Below, in pieces: positions 16,891 through 25,450 of a DNA stretch of 64,000 bases. The position numbers and the translations under genes were made by a program. Within the stretch, counting starts at the first letter, position 1; the number at the start of each line of letters is the position of its first letter. Source of the stretch: Archangium violaceum (GTDB taxonomy: Bacteria; Myxococcota; Myxococcia; Myxococcales; Myxococcaceae); NCBI RefSeq assembly GCF_016859125.1, contig NZ_CP069338.1:1302001-1366000 (forward strand), given 5' to 3'. Under the pieces are notes generated by a model. It was not told the origin of the DNA, searched no databases, and was given only the letters and a program-made list of their open reading frames with translations.

Positions 16891-18552
16891 TCAGGGGGCG
16901 GAGTCCAGCAGACCCACGCCGCGCGCGGCCCACTCGCTCCCGGGAGCCGTGCGCAGGTCGTCCACGGGAAGGGGCAGCAGCTCCCACACATCCGGGTGCT
17001 CCGGGGGGACCCGGTTGGTGTTCTCGGAGCGGGCCCGGTAGAGTTGCCCGTCGTGCATCACCAGCCTGCCCGCGGCGTACGTCATCTCCGGCTGCCCGGG
17101 AGCCAGGGTGGCGCGGCTCGTCCACATCTCCAGCGCCCGGGTGGCGGTGCCCGCCGGTAGCCCCGTCGCGACGAAGCCCATGGCCGGGACGGGGCCATTC
17201 ACGTTGCCACTGGCCGTCACCACGCCGGAGGTGCCACTCCCGCCGGTGAGCCCGGCGACGAGCTTGCGCCCTCCCTCCCACACGTTGTCCTTCAGCGTGG
17301 TGGGTGAGCTGATGGTGTTCCCCAGCCGGAAGATGACGCCGGGGTCCGTCGTGGACGGGTAGACCTCCGCATAGCCGAAGTCGAGCCCGCGGAAGGCGTT
17401 GCGCTCCCAGCGGAGCCTCGAGCCGCCGCCGGAGGTGCCACCGACGTAGATGCCGAGGTTGAGCGTGTCCGCGAAGTAGTTGTCGGTGAACTCCACGTCC
17501 AGGGGCAGATCCCCACTCTCCGCGCCCACGAAGAAGTTGAGCAGCGCGGCGGCTCCGCCCATGAAGACATTGTGGTGGAAGCGGATATGGCCGCCCCGGA
17601 CCTGAGCCTGCGAGTTGTTGTCCTGGTAGCCCTGGAAGGCGGCGCGCCAGTCCAGGGCGCCGAAGGCCATGACGTTGTGGTGGATTTCAGCGCCCTCGCC
17701 AAGGTTCTGCACCTGCAGCGCCTCCGTGCCGGTGCGAACGATGCGGTTGTTGTAGACCTTCAGACCGGACCCGAGCGGCGTGGGCGGAGCCTGCGTGGAC
17801 CCGAAGTAGATGCCCTCGCTGCCCGTGTCGTGGATGTAGAGGTCATGCAACCGGATGTCGTCGAGCGGCGGCACCGTGCCCCCGCTGCTCGTGTTGTTGA
17901 TGCGCAGCCCCGCGAAGCCGGAGCGGGTGATTTCCAGGAACTCCACTTCGAAGCCGCGCGCTCCGCCGATGGCGAGCCCCATGTGGCTGCCATGCACGAA
18001 GGCATCGTCACTCAGGAAGCCATAGCGCTGGCGGGAGGTGGCGTAGGCGCCGCAGCGGTGGCCGGGAAAGTCCGGGTGGCCAGTGCCGGAATCAGCGTCA
18101 TACCGGCCGGTGAGCACCCAGTTCGTGCCACCATTGATGACCCACAGATAACCCTGCGTGGTTCCCGCGGAAGGCCGGAGGATGACCTGTCCGCCCTTGT
18201 TGGTGATGACCAGCGGCCGGGACGCGCTGCGCACCGGCAGGTTGCCCAGGTTGAGGAGTTTGTACGTCCCCGCCTGGATGTAGAGCCGGTCCAGCGTGCT
18301 CCAATCCACCTCCGGAAAGCGCGCCTGCACGTCCGGGATGTAGAGTTGCCCATTCGAACCTGGCCCGGGAAGCGTGAACGTGTTCCCTGGAGGCCCGAAA
18401 CGGCCAAAGGGCTCACAGCTTTCCGCGCGGCCGTCCGAGCCATCACTTCCAGCTGGCTCCTCCACCTGGATGCCCGCATCCCGCCCCTCGTCCTCCGCGC
18501 AAGCCGCGGCGATGAGGGTTGACATGACAATGACGACGATCTTCCAACGCAT
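16891..18552 (-). CDS. right-handed beta-helix lipoprotein
   Basis: A 553-residue exported protein. The N-terminus MRWKIVVIVMSTLIAAAC is a lipoprotein signal with the lipobox AAAC. From about residue 75 it has parallel beta-helix repeats of the pectate-lyase-like type (RLYIQAGTYKLLNL, IRLHDLYIHDTGSEGIYFG, LKVYNNRIVRTGTEALQV, IRFHHNVFMGGAAALLNF). A C-terminal part reads YAAGRLVMHDGQLYRARSEN and resembles a small carbohydrate-binding tail. Such folds usually bind or cleave acidic polysaccharides at the cell surface; activity is not determinable here. ATG 18552 has CAGGAG 8 bases upstream. The open frame runs on into an unrelated AraC-regulator fragment, which I treat as separate. Confidence 0.82.
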   Translation of the reverse strand: MRWKIVVIVMSTLIAAACAEDEGRDAGIQVEEPAGSDGSDGRAESCEPFGRFGPPGNTFTLPGPGSNGQLYIPDVQARFPEVDWSTLDRLYIQAGTYKLLNLGNLPVRSASRPLVITNKGGQVILRPSAGTTQGYLWVINGGTNWVLTGRYDADSGTGHPDFPGHRCGAYATSRQRYGFLSDDAFVHGSHMGLAIGGARGFEVEFLEITRSGFAGLRINNTSSGGTVPPLDDIRLHDLYIHDTGSEGIYFGSTQAPPTPLGSGLKVYNNRIVRTGTEALQVQNLGEGAEIHHNVMAFGALDWRAAFQGYQDNNSQAQVRGGHIRFHHNVFMGGAAALLNFFVGAESGDLPLDVEFTDNYFADTLNLGIYVGGTSGGGSRLRWERNAFRGLDFGYAEVYPSTTDPGVIFRLGNTISSPTTLKDNVWEGGRKLVAGLTGGSGTSGVVTASGNVNGPVPAMGFVATGLPAGTATRALEMWTSRATLAPGQPEMTYAAGRLVMHDGQLYRARSENTNRVPPEHPDVWELLPLPVDDLRTAPGSEWAARGVGLLDSAP

Positions 18553-18672
18553 GGGTGTGACTCCTGAAGGGGAAATGGGTGTCCCGACCGTGGTGATATT
18601 GACAGATGTCTCGAGGGGCCTTGAAGAGCACCTTGGACTCGCAGTGACAGGACGCGCCACGAGTACTGGCAA

Positions 18673-18915
18673 TTGCTCGGCATATCCCAGCTGGCTGGCA
18701 ATCTCTCCCAGGGACATCCTGCCCTCGCTCACATAGCGGCGCGCCAGCTCGGCGCGCACGGCATCCACCAGTTGTTGGAAGTGGGTCCCCTCACTGGCCA
18801 GCCGTCGCTGCAAGGTGCATGGGCTGATGCGCAACGTGCGGGCCACGTTCTCGATGGTGGGGCCGCCGGTCACGAGGGCCTCGCGGATCTGCTGACGCAG
18901 CCGCCCGAGGAAGCT
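18673..18915 (-). pseudogene. AraC-family regulator fragment (DNA-binding domain, both ends lost)
   Basis: About 80 codons of an AraC-type helix-turn-helix domain remain: [37 protein letters not shown] and LAQLRRYV-like helix ending GEIASQLGYAEQ. The next helix, normally S-A-F-x-R-A-F-x-x-W-T-G, is missing, because the sequence after GYAEQ is unrelated. The N-terminal effector domain is missing too: at base 18916 homology stops abruptly and the sequence becomes the C-terminal part of an alpha/beta hydrolase on the other strand. It cannot make a working regulator. It probably once controlled the adjacent hydrolase gene. Confidence 0.75.
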
Positions 18916-18916
18916 C

Positions 18917-19060
18917 GTGCCGATCGGTGCCTCGGCCCTGCTCTCGTCCAAGATCGTCAAGGGCTCCACGCTGAAGGTCTATCCCGGTGCGCCGCACGGC
19001 CTCACCAGCACGCACAAGGATCGGTTCAACATCGATCTGCTCTCCTCCCTGAAGGCCTGA
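18917..19060 (+). pseudogene. alpha/beta hydrolase (chloroperoxidase-like) C-terminal fragment
   Basis: The last 47 codons of an alpha/beta hydrolase of the non-haem chloroperoxidase type: [37 protein letters not shown], ending in SLKA and TGA at 19058. The APHGLT His is the family's catalytic His. No start codon or upstream hydrolase sequence is present, because the reading frame begins exactly where the AraC fragment on the opposite strand ends. It is a stump left by a deletion. Confidence 0.75.
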
Positions 19061-19185
19061 GCAACCGGGTGGGCGTAGAAGTTGGCACCTCGGCCCTACC
19101 GTCCACCTTGCCGGGACAAGCCCACAGCCACTCGCGGCATCCTCCTCGCGAGCGGCCTGAGCGAAGCCCAGCGAAAGGAGGGGAC

Positions 19186-19938
19186 TCAGGGTTCGACGGA
19201 TTGCGGCAGGCCCCCCCGGTCCTTCGAGACGGGCATGTAGCACTTGCCCTTGTACTCGGCCTGGTTTTCGAAGCAGGGAGGACGCTTCTCGAGCGCCATC
19301 CAGCAACCCCCATTGATTTCGACCTCGCCTGTCTTGGTTTGGCAGGGAGCCTTCGCCTGGTTCCGGAAAGGCTCGTAAGGCAGAGGGTAGACGATGGGCG
19401 TTGTCGGAGGAGCCGCGTTGATCATCTCCGGTGCATCGAGCTGGGAGGGCCTCGTGGAGCCCACGCCGGGCGAGGTGGGCGACAGGTGTTCGGGCTCGCT
19501 CGCCCCATGCAGCCAGACGCCCAGTCCCAGCGCTAGCACGGAGAGGCCCGCGACGGCCCGCGGCCCCCACCTGACCCAGGGGCTCACCCGCCCTCCCGCG
19601 AGGTGCGCCCGAAGCCGAGGGTTGTCCTCCACGCGCTCGACCGCGGCGGTCATCAGCACGAGAATGTCCGCCAGCTCCGTCACCGGAACCGACGCGGGCG
19701 ACTGTTCCACCTCCAGCGTCACGGAAGGCGGGTTCGGATGGCAGGAGAGACGCATCCGCCATTCCCCCTCGGGCTGCCATTCCACGCGGTCGCAGGGAAT
19801 CAACGTCAGCGCGGGGTTGCCCGTCCCGACATGCCTCGCTTCGTGGAGACGTCCCAGCTCGGGCCCTACCTCTTCGTACTTCCTGCCGAACTGGAACGCC
19901 CCCGTCCCGCCGTCCTTCCAGGTCTTATCGTCCGCCAC
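19186..19938 (-). CDS. single-pass membrane protein, function unknown
   Basis: A 250-residue protein. The first half is cytoplasmic (VADDKTWKDGGTGAFQFGRK, then LTLIPCDRVEWQPEGEWRMR). A membrane segment follows at about residues 126-148 (AVAGLSVLALGLGVWLHG), then a Pro/Ser/Thr-rich spacer and a C-terminal domain with four Cys (KAPCQTKTGEVEINGGCWMA, RPPCFENQ, YKGKCYMPV). That tail resembles the ends of some myxobacterial membrane Ser/Thr kinases, but no kinase domain is present. GTG 19938 is chosen because GGAGGGA lies 6 bases upstream. I do not recognise a named family. Confidence 0.7.
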   Translation of the reverse strand: MADDKTWKDGGTGAFQFGRKYEEVGPELGRLHEARHVGTGNPALTLIPCDRVEWQPEGEWRMRLSCHPNPPSVTLEVEQSPASVPVTELADILVLMTAAVERVEDNPRLRAHLAGGRVSPWVRWGPRAVAGLSVLALGLGVWLHGASEPEHLSPTSPGVGSTRPSQLDAPEMINAAPPTTPIVYPLPYEPFRNQAKAPCQTKTGEVEINGGCWMALEKRPPCFENQAEYKGKCYMPVSKDRGGLPQSVEP

Positions 19939-20038
19939 GTGCCGTCCCTCCGTGGATGCGCACCTCATGCACGCACAGGGGAACGGATTTGACCTCATGA
20001 GTCAAGATGGCCGGCGGGTCCTGATGGGTTCTCCAGGC

Positions 20039-20959
20039 TCAGGGTGACGCCTGGCTCTGGCCCCGAGCGGAAGCGCGGTGCTCCCACGAGGGCATCCCCG
20101 TGAAGCGGCAGGGCAGCAGCGTGCGGGCCGGGGTGAGGTGCAGGTTCGACTCGCCGTTGCCGAGCGCGCCCTGCCGGTTGGCTCCCCAACCCACCGCGGT
20201 GCCATCCCCGCTCAGCACCAGGGAATGGCCTGAACCGGCCGAGATGGCCACCCCTGTCAGGCCCGGTACCTGGACGGGAACGAGGTGGAGCGCCCCCGAA
20301 CCAACCTGGGAGAGGATGTCATGGCCCCAGGTCCAAACGGTGCCGTCCGCACGCAGCGCCAGGGAGTGCCAGCCACGGCTCGAGATGGCCACGACGTCCG
20401 TCAGGCCCGGCACCTGCTCCGGAATGTTCTGGAACCGGCCCGTCGTCCCATTCCCGAGCTGGCCATTGGAGCTGCTACCCCAGGCCCACACGGTGCCGTC
20501 CTCACGCAGCGCCAGGGAGTGCGAGAGACCGGCGGCGACGGCCGTCACCCCCGAGAGGCCGGGCACCTGCCCCGGCACGAACTGGAGCATCCAATCGAAC
20601 TCGCCCGCGACCTGGCCGTAGGAGTTGTCACCCCAGGCCCACACGGTGCCATCCTCGCGCAGCGCCAGGGCGTGGTTCGCGCCCGCCGAGACGGCCACCA
20701 CGCCCGTCAGCTCCTCCACCTGGGCCGGAGGGATGTTGATGTTCCCCGGATCGCCATGCCCGAGTTGGCGATAGAGGTTGCGCCCCCAGCTCATCACCGT
20801 GCCGTCCTCGCGCAGCGCCAGGGAGAAGCTCTCGCCCGCCGCGACAGTCTTCACCTCCGTCACGCCGGGCACCAGCACCGGAGAGGAGCGACTGTCGCTC
20901 GTCCCATCCCCGAGCTGGCCGTACATGTTTCGACCCCAGGCCCACACGGTGCCGTCCTT
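20039..20959 (-). pseudogene. RCC1-repeat protein, 5' end lost
   Basis: About 307 codons of RCC1 propeller repeats with the motif SLALREDGTVWAWG: GRNMYGQLGDGTSDSRSSPV, VVAVSAGANHALALREDG, VAAGLSHSLALREDGTVWAW and later repeats. The end is LVLSGDGTAVGWGANRQGAL plus a basic tail. The sequence starts in mid-repeat at KDGTVWAWG; the codon before is a TAG, and the DNA beyond 20960 belongs to a peptidase remnant on the other strand. No signal peptide or lipobox remains, although the complete relative at 52070-53509 has one. A GTG at 20947 could open a shorter product, but export would be lost. Confidence 0.78.
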
Positions 20960-20961
20960 CT

Positions 20962-21297
20962 ACCGCGTTCTCCAGCTCCTTCATCCGCAGCTACGGCCGC
21001 GCGCAACGTGTGCCTTACGGCCGCGGCTTCATGTATCTCGCACGTGTCGACGCCCAATGAGCCTCGGCATCCTCAGGCCCGGATCCGCCGCGGAGCAGGC
21101 GGGCGTGAAGGAAGGCGACAAGCTCCTATCGATGACACCGCTCGAGGAGGTGCGGCCCCATCCCGAGCGGCCGATGGAGCTCACCGTCGAACGGGATGGC
21201 CAGCCGCTCCGCATCCGCTACACGCCACGCGGTGCACCATGCCGGGCTGGCGTTGGAAGCGCGTGCCCGGAGCTGTAGACCCTGGCGCACGAGCCCC
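20962..21297 (+). pseudogene. M61-like peptidase remnant with PDZ domain, frameshifted
   Basis: The C-terminal part of a PDZ-containing peptidase, probably of the M61 glycyl aminopeptidase type, in three frames. First frame: FIRSYGRAQRVPYGRGFMYL then a stop at 21058. Second frame: a PDZ-type segment LGILRPGSAAEQAGVKEGDK, LLSMTPLEEVRPHPERP and RDGQPLRIRYTPRG. Third frame: MPGWRWKRVPG, which matches the usual last motif of these proteins. Sequence between the first two parts is missing. The fragment begins exactly where the truncated RCC1 gene on the other strand stops. Non-functional. Confidence 0.65.
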
Positions 21298-21314
21298 CCG
21301 CGTGACCGACCATC

Positions 21315-21617
21315 CTAGTGGGCTGACGCGGGCTCCCCCTCCGTAGGGAGGACCTGCCGAAGTGCATCAACGACGACGGAGAGGACGACCGTGTCACCCA
21401 CCGACTGAACGAGGCGGGCAGGAACCTCGAGTATTCCCGCGTGGAAGATGCTACGCGAGGCTCCGATCTGGTCGGCGATCACTCGATCCAGCTTCACCTG
21501 AAGTGACTCGACCCTCCAGGTCTCGCTGTCCAGGAAGAGGGCCATGACCTCTCCAATCACCTGACCATCTGCTCCAATGATGGTCCGTCCCCGCAGGTTT
21601 TCATCAGAAAGACGCAT
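21315..21617 (-). CDS. PRC-barrel domain protein
   Basis: A 100-residue protein that is essentially one PRC-barrel domain: LRGRTIIGADGQVIGEVMAL, FLDSETWRVESLQVKLD and then VGDTVVLSVVVDALRQVLP. PRC-barrels occur in RimM, photosystem H-subunits and many small stress or sporulation proteins, where they bind protein partners. No membrane segment is present, so it is cytoplasmic. It stands alone, with a remnant on one side and the golvesin-type gene 194 bp away on the other. Partner unknown. Confidence 0.82.
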   Translation of the reverse strand: MRLSDENLRGRTIIGADGQVIGEVMALFLDSETWRVESLQVKLDRVIADQIGASRSIFHAGILEVPARLVQSVGDTVVLSVVVDALRQVLPTEGEPASAH

Positions 21618-21811
21618 CGCCTGGCTCCTCTCCGCTCAAAAGTAGGTCGTGGAGGGCGGGAAGGTCAGCGCTGGCCATGGGAGGGGGCTTGAGCTCCCAT
21701 GAGGCGCATGCGGACGGAAAAGCCCTTGTCCGCCACTCCGCTCGCCTCCCAGAGGACCCGCCAGGAGCGGCTGGATGGTCTCTCAGGGTGATGCCCCCGC
21801 CCACCACTTCG

Positions 21812-23197
21812 TCACCGCACCCGGATGGCGTCGGCCATGACGACGTAGCCCGTCGTGGTCCAGCGGCTCAGCTGCACCTTGTTCCAGCCGGCCGGGAAGC
21901 TCCACGTGCCGAGCGTGTTCCACTTGCCGCCGTTGAGCTGCTGGTTCACGCTCACCGTGGCCAGGTTGGTGCCGCTCGCGTTCGTGATGATGAAGGGCGC
22001 GGTCGGCGAGCGGTTGGTGCCCGCCACCCACCAGGCGTCGATCGTCTTCGTGGCCGCCGCCGGCAGGTAGAAGAAGAACACGGCCGGGTCGGAGACGGCC
22101 TGCGTGGAGGCGTAGTTGTAGTTGTTGCCGAAGAAGCCGGTGCTGGTGCCCGTGGCCCAGTTGGCCGAAATCTGGCTGTAGCCCTTGGTGGTGTCGTTGT
22201 TGGCGTTGTTGTTGTCGACGACCAGGCCCGTCGTCGACCCGCCCGACGTCCACAGGTACGTCACGTCCACCCAGTCGTTGTTGCTCATCCCCAGGTCCGT
22301 CCAGAACGACCCATCCGCGATGTCGATGCCCGCGGGATTGGCGGGCCGGCGCCCGAATTGATCGTACCCGCCGTTGTAGCCGTCCTGGTACGCGGCCTGG
22401 GCCTCGGGCTTGCCCTGCGGCAGGTCCTTCCACATCTCGCGGACGCTCGAGGGATTCCAGTAGTCATCCTTCGTGTTCCACGGTCCCACGTCCCACACCG
22501 ACGTGGTCGTGCACTTGCCCGTCTTCGAGTAGCACACCCTCACCTGGTACTCGGAGCCGCCATTGCTCGCGAGCGCCCGGCGCGAAGGCAGCGCCACGAA
22601 GCGGTCATAGCTCTTGATGACGTGGCCGTTGGCCGTGGTGCCGCCCACCAGCCCCTCGCGCGTGGCGTAGATGCGGTAGGTCAACGGCGTCGCCAGCGCC
22701 GTGAGCTCCTGCGAGGCGCCCCCCTCCAGAGAGCCCTCCATCGTCACCTCTCGCACCAGGGGACCGCGGCCGTGCTCGTCCGCCACGAGCGCGAGCCGCA
22801 CCTGCACCTCGGTGCCGGCCCAGGGCAGGCGCACGGCCTCGCCCGCGCTGGAGGTGCTCCACTCGCTCCAGGCGCCACTGGCCGCACGCACGCGGACATC
22901 CACTTCCACCCCCATCCCCAGGGAGCTCGTCGTCCGGAGCACCGGCCGGAGGGTGTCCACCGGCTGCTCCAGCCTCCGGGCCGGGAAGGTGTAGAGGCCC
23001 GTGAGGGTGCGCAGCCCTTCGGACCGGCGCATGACGGCGTAGGGCTCGAACACCAGACCCTCGCGGGTGCGCACCAGCTCACCCGTGCCCTCTCCGGTGG
23101 CGAGCTCCTCCGTCCAGCCCTCCGCGAGCGCGGCGCCTCCCGTCAGCGAGACTCCCAACATCATCGTCATGAACGTCGACCGCAGCTTCGAACGCAT
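21812..23197 (-). CDS. secreted protein with golvesin/xanthan-lyase-type C-terminal domain
   Basis: A 461-residue exported protein. [20 protein letters not shown] plus GAALAEG gives a Sec signal with cleavage after ALA. The middle (about 55-180) has a beta-rich domain ([33 protein letters not shown]). A second domain carries [20 protein letters not shown] and [13 protein letters not shown]. The last 130 residues match the golvesin C-terminal/xanthan lyase carbohydrate-binding type: [54 protein letters not shown] and [10 protein letters not shown]. It probably binds or remodels extracellular polymers. The [11 protein letters not shown] region is often found in myxobacterial secreted hydrolases; no catalytic motif is proven. 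Confidence 0.82.
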   Translation of the reverse strand: MRSKLRSTFMTMMLGVSLTGGAALAEGWTEELATGEGTGELVRTREGLVFEPYAVMRRSEGLRTLTGLYTFPARRLEQPVDTLRPVLRTTSSLGMGVEVDVRVRAASGAWSEWSTSSAGEAVRLPWAGTEVQVRLALVADEHGRGPLVREVTMEGSLEGGASQELTALATPLTYRIYATREGLVGGTTANGHVIKSYDRFVALPSRRALASNGGSEYQVRVCYSKTGKCTTTSVWDVGPWNTKDDYWNPSSVREMWKDLPQGKPEAQAAYQDGYNGGYDQFGRRPANPAGIDIADGSFWTDLGMSNNDWVDVTYLWTSGGSTTGLVVDNNNANNDTTKGYSQISANWATGTSTGFFGNNYNYASTQAVSDPAVFFFYLPAAATKTIDAWWVAGTNRSPTAPFIITNASGTNLATVSVNQQLNGGKWNTLGTWSFPAGWNKVQLSRWTTTGYVVMADAIRVR

Positions 23198-23210
23198 GGC
23201 CTGACCCCTT

Positions 23211-23259
23211 GGAAGAAGGAACCCGCGAGAACACCGAATGCGGGGTAGTCCCTTCTTCC
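23211..23259 (-). terminator. bipartite hairpin between the lipoprotein operon and the golvesin-type gene
   Basis: On the minus strand GGAAGAAGG pairs with CCTTCTTCC (9 bp). Inside it CCCGC pairs with GCGGG across an AT-richer loop. It lies 62 bp after the stop of the small lipoprotein gene and 13 bp before the ATG of the golvesin-type gene. It may be a terminator for the first, or a leader structure controlling translation of the second. Confidence 0.5.
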
Positions 23260-23320
23260 TAGAAGACCATGTATCCGTCTCGATGTCTCACAAGAAGAGA
23301 ATCTCGAGCCGGGAGACGTG

Positions 23321-23647
23321 CTATTTTTCTCCCTGGATGGCTGGGATGACACACGCCTCGAAGAGGGCCTTGCGCGCGTCCGGCGCCAGCGGCGCGAGCG
23401 CTTCCTGGTTCAGCTGGGCGATTTGAAAGCTGGCCCACGCGGGTGTCATGGATTCATCGAGGGCTGGAATCCGCAGCTCGAATCCGTGACAGACCAGGGT
23501 CCCGCTGTCGCGAGGATGGACCTTCAGCTCCGGCTTCTCCTGATCGGGCGGCGGTGGCTCGGGGGGCTGTGGACTCGGACAGGCGAGCCCACCCACTCCA
23601 AGGAGGACCGCGGCAAACACCAGCGCACGTCGTGCATTCGGGCTCAT
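23321..23647 (-). CDS. small lipoprotein, function unknown
   Basis: A 108-residue predicted lipoprotein. MSPNARRALVFAAVLLGVGG leads to the lipobox GLAC. A Pro-rich linker (PSPQPPEPPPPDQEKPE) tethers a small C-terminal domain with two Cys (VCHGFEL and FEACVIPA). It begins 9 bp after the stop of the preceding minus-strand gene, so the two form an operon. The tethered domain is too short to assign. Confidence 0.72.
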   Translation of the reverse strand: MSPNARRALVFAAVLLGVGGLACPSPQPPEPPPPDQEKPELKVHPRDSGTLVCHGFELRIPALDESMTPAWASFQIAQLNQEALAPLAPDARKALFEACVIPAIQGEK

Positions 23648-23656
23648 ATCAAGTGC

Positions 23657-24469
23657 CTACAGGGGGATGACGTCCGTCATGCTGGGAAACTCGTACTGTC
23701 CGGCGGGCGCGGTGGCGCGCAGCTCGACCTCGGGAGAGACCCGGTCCCAGCCGAACAGGTTCAGCAGAGCGGCGTCCAGGAAGGACCGCTGCACCTCGGG
23801 AGGCTGGCTCCGCACGATATCCGCCTCGCCCACCAACCCCAGCTCGAAGGCCGCCAGCTCGGGGCTCCGGGCGCCGCCCACCTGCACACCGTCGCTCACC
23901 AGTCCCGCGTGGAGCGCCGACCAGCTCAGCGGCGCGGCGGAGGGAATGCCCAGCGAAAGCTCGAACGTGTGTTGGATCAGCGTTCCCGCCGCGGCTTCCG
24001 CCTCCAGCTGTTGCACCATGGCTGGCGTCTCGCCACGCAGCTCGAAGGAGAAGGAGCAGATGGCGCTCCTCTTCGTTCCGTGAATCGTCATGCCCTTCGC
24101 CTTCACCCACTGCTGGATGAATCTCATCTCGGGTCGGGTCGCCAGGACGCACTCGGACTCGGACTCCACCTGGTAGAACAAGGCCTGTCTGCCCTTCCAC
24201 GATGGATGCAGCGAGCCCGGGTCCGCTGGCAGTTGCACATCCCGAAGCACCCGCTCGACCAGCAGGTAGGTCGCGTTCGCCGCATCGCGGGATACCACCG
24301 TGCGGGCCTTTGGATAGACCCACACGATGTTTGACTGGTGGGTCGCGGTGGGCTCGAAGTACACGGCATCTGCCGTCTCGACGACGTGGACCACGGGCAC
24401 ACCGCCGCCCGAGGCCCCTACCGTCACGGCCAATATCACTGCGTTCCAGAAGCTCATGAATGACCGCAT
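23657..24469 (-). CDS. exported protein of unknown function
   Basis: A 270-residue protein. MRSFMSFWNAVILAVTVGAS is a probable signal peptide or anchor, followed by VPVVHVVETADAVYFEPTAT. The rest is mixed alpha/beta with FYQVESESECVLATRPEMRF, FIQQWVKAKGMTIHGTKRSA and a C-terminal LNLFGWDRVSPEVELRATAP. It has no motif I recognise. ATG 24469 was chosen because upstream in-frame residues (MAPWYGQAPRGC) are not signal-like; the ribosome binding site is poor. It is followed by the small lipoprotein gene after 9 bp, so the pair may act together at the envelope. Confidence 0.68.
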   Translation of the reverse strand: MRSFMSFWNAVILAVTVGASGGGVPVVHVVETADAVYFEPTATHQSNIVWVYPKARTVVSRDAANATYLLVERVLRDVQLPADPGSLHPSWKGRQALFYQVESESECVLATRPEMRFIQQWVKAKGMTIHGTKRSAICSFSFELRGETPAMVQQLEAEAAAGTLIQHTFELSLGIPSAAPLSWSALHAGLVSDGVQVGGARSPELAAFELGLVGEADIVRSQPPEVQRSFLDAALLNLFGWDRVSPEVELRATAPAGQYEFPSMTDVIPL

Positions 24470-24618
24470 CACGAATGTGATGCACCCCCTCGGAGCTTGC
24501 CCATACCACGGAGCCACACCGCGACCATGAGTAAAATCCGCACGAGCCCGGCGGTGATGAGGGGAACGGGCTCGCGGAGACCGGCGTGTGTGCCGCCAGT
24601 CTCCGCGCTCGGCGCGCG

Positions 24619-24985
24619 CTACGGCGCTTCCGTGAGCGTCACGTCATCGAAGTAGACGGTGCCGCTGCCGTTGCTCTCCAGGCTGATGACCACGGAGTTG
24701 GAGTTGGGAGTGAACGACACCGTGAGGGGCTGGTAGCTCGCGCCGGCGGCTACCTGCGTGGAGGCCTCCTGGACGCCGTTGAGCGTGTTGAAGCCCAGCG
24801 CGCGCAGACGCGCGGTGTCCCCGCTCCCCCGGGCATACGCCGAAAGCGTGTAGCGGCGGCCGGCGGTGAGCGTGGGTCCGTACTCGGTGTACGTCCAGCC
24901 GAACTCCGTCCCGGCGATGGGCTTGATGGGATGGCCGGAGGTGCGGTTCGCCTCCTGCATCCACGTCCACAGGTTCATCAGCCCG
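24619..24985 (-). pseudogene. carbohydrate-active enzyme fragment (C-terminal binding module)
   Basis: About 120 codons of a jelly-roll carbohydrate-binding module without its catalytic part: GPTLTAGRRYTLSAYARGSG, then YQPLTVSFTPNSNSVVISLE and VYFDDVTLTEAP before the stop. The SAYARGSG and YFDDVTL motifs are typical of CBM4/CBM35-like tails of secreted glycosidases. Just upstream it reads MNLWTWMQEANRTSGHP. Coding sequence ends at about 24985, where IS66 transposase sequence on the other strand begins. The ATG at the start of MNLWTW has no signal peptide, so it is a stump. Confidence 0.65.
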
Positions 24986-24986
24986 C

Positions 24987-25160
24987 CGCCTTCCCTCCTC
25001 ACCGCTCCGCCGAGCGCGCCGCCTGCGTGTACACGCTGATGGCCTCGTACGTGCTGGCCGGAGTCGAGCCGTGGGCGTACCTGGCCGACGTGCTGGAGAC
25101 GCACGCCCGCGGCTGGCCCCAGCGTCGGCTTGAGGAACTGCTGCCACCCATGTGGAAGGT
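24987..25160 (+). pseudogene. IS66-family transposase C-terminal fragment
   Basis: About 58 codons matching the IS66 transposase C-terminal element: SAERAACVYTLMASYVLAGV, EPWAYLADVLETHARGWPQR and RRLEELLPPMWK. Nothing of the central DDE domain remains. A 30-bp block at its left end (24987-25016) recurs with two mismatches at 25263-25292 in the same reading frame, so a local duplication or recombination followed. The left junction cuts the carbohydrate-binding-module stump. Confidence 0.7.
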
Positions 25161-25262
25161 AGCGCACGAGGCTGCCGCGCGGCCTCCCTCAACCGCTCCT
25201 GCGGCGACCTGTGCGCTGCCCCTCCCGGTCAGGCTGGGCGGCGCGGCCCGTTATCACATCCT

Positions 25263-25292
25263 CGCCTTCCTTCTGCACCGCTCCGCCGAGCG
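25263..25292 (+). repeat. 30-bp direct repeat with 24987-25016
   Basis: The block CGCCTTCC...CGCTCCGCCGAGCG occurs at 24987-25016 and again here with two mismatches, in the same reading frame of the IS66 remnant. It brackets 246 bp and marks a small rearrangement in the decayed element. Confidence 0.6.
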
Positions 25293-25338
25293 GATACGAT
25301 AACGGATATCCTCATCCAGTACTGTTCACACTCTCCTT

Positions 25339-25450
25339 GCGCATAAGAGGAATGGGGGCAATGTCTGGGAGGGCAGCGGGTTGGAGCAGAGAGGCAGAGG
25401 AGGGCCGCTGAGGGGAGCCCACGAGCTGTGCGCCATGCCGGTGCACTCTG
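25339..25450 (-). repeat. inverted repeat R1, left copy
   Basis: A 112-bp block whose reverse complement recurs at 27757-27865 with scattered mismatches and small gaps. Shared cores are CAGAGTGCACCGGC at one end and CATTGCCCCCATTCCTCTTA at the other. It has no convincing reading frame. The pair brackets about 2.3 kb holding the interrupted ferritin-like gene and an oxidase stump, so these may be ends of a transposed unit. Confidence 0.75.

Noticed and set aside
18916-18969. AraC-like fragment and beta-helix lipoprotein read as one fused protein
   Set aside because: The frames happen to be continuous, but the lipoprotein has its own ATG, ribosome binding site and signal peptide at 18552, and the first residues upstream are antisense to a hydrolase stump.
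20285-21346. Plus-strand frame across the RCC1 fragment and peptidase remnant
   Set aside because: It is antisense to RCC1 repeats on its left and in the wrong frame for most of the peptidase on its right.
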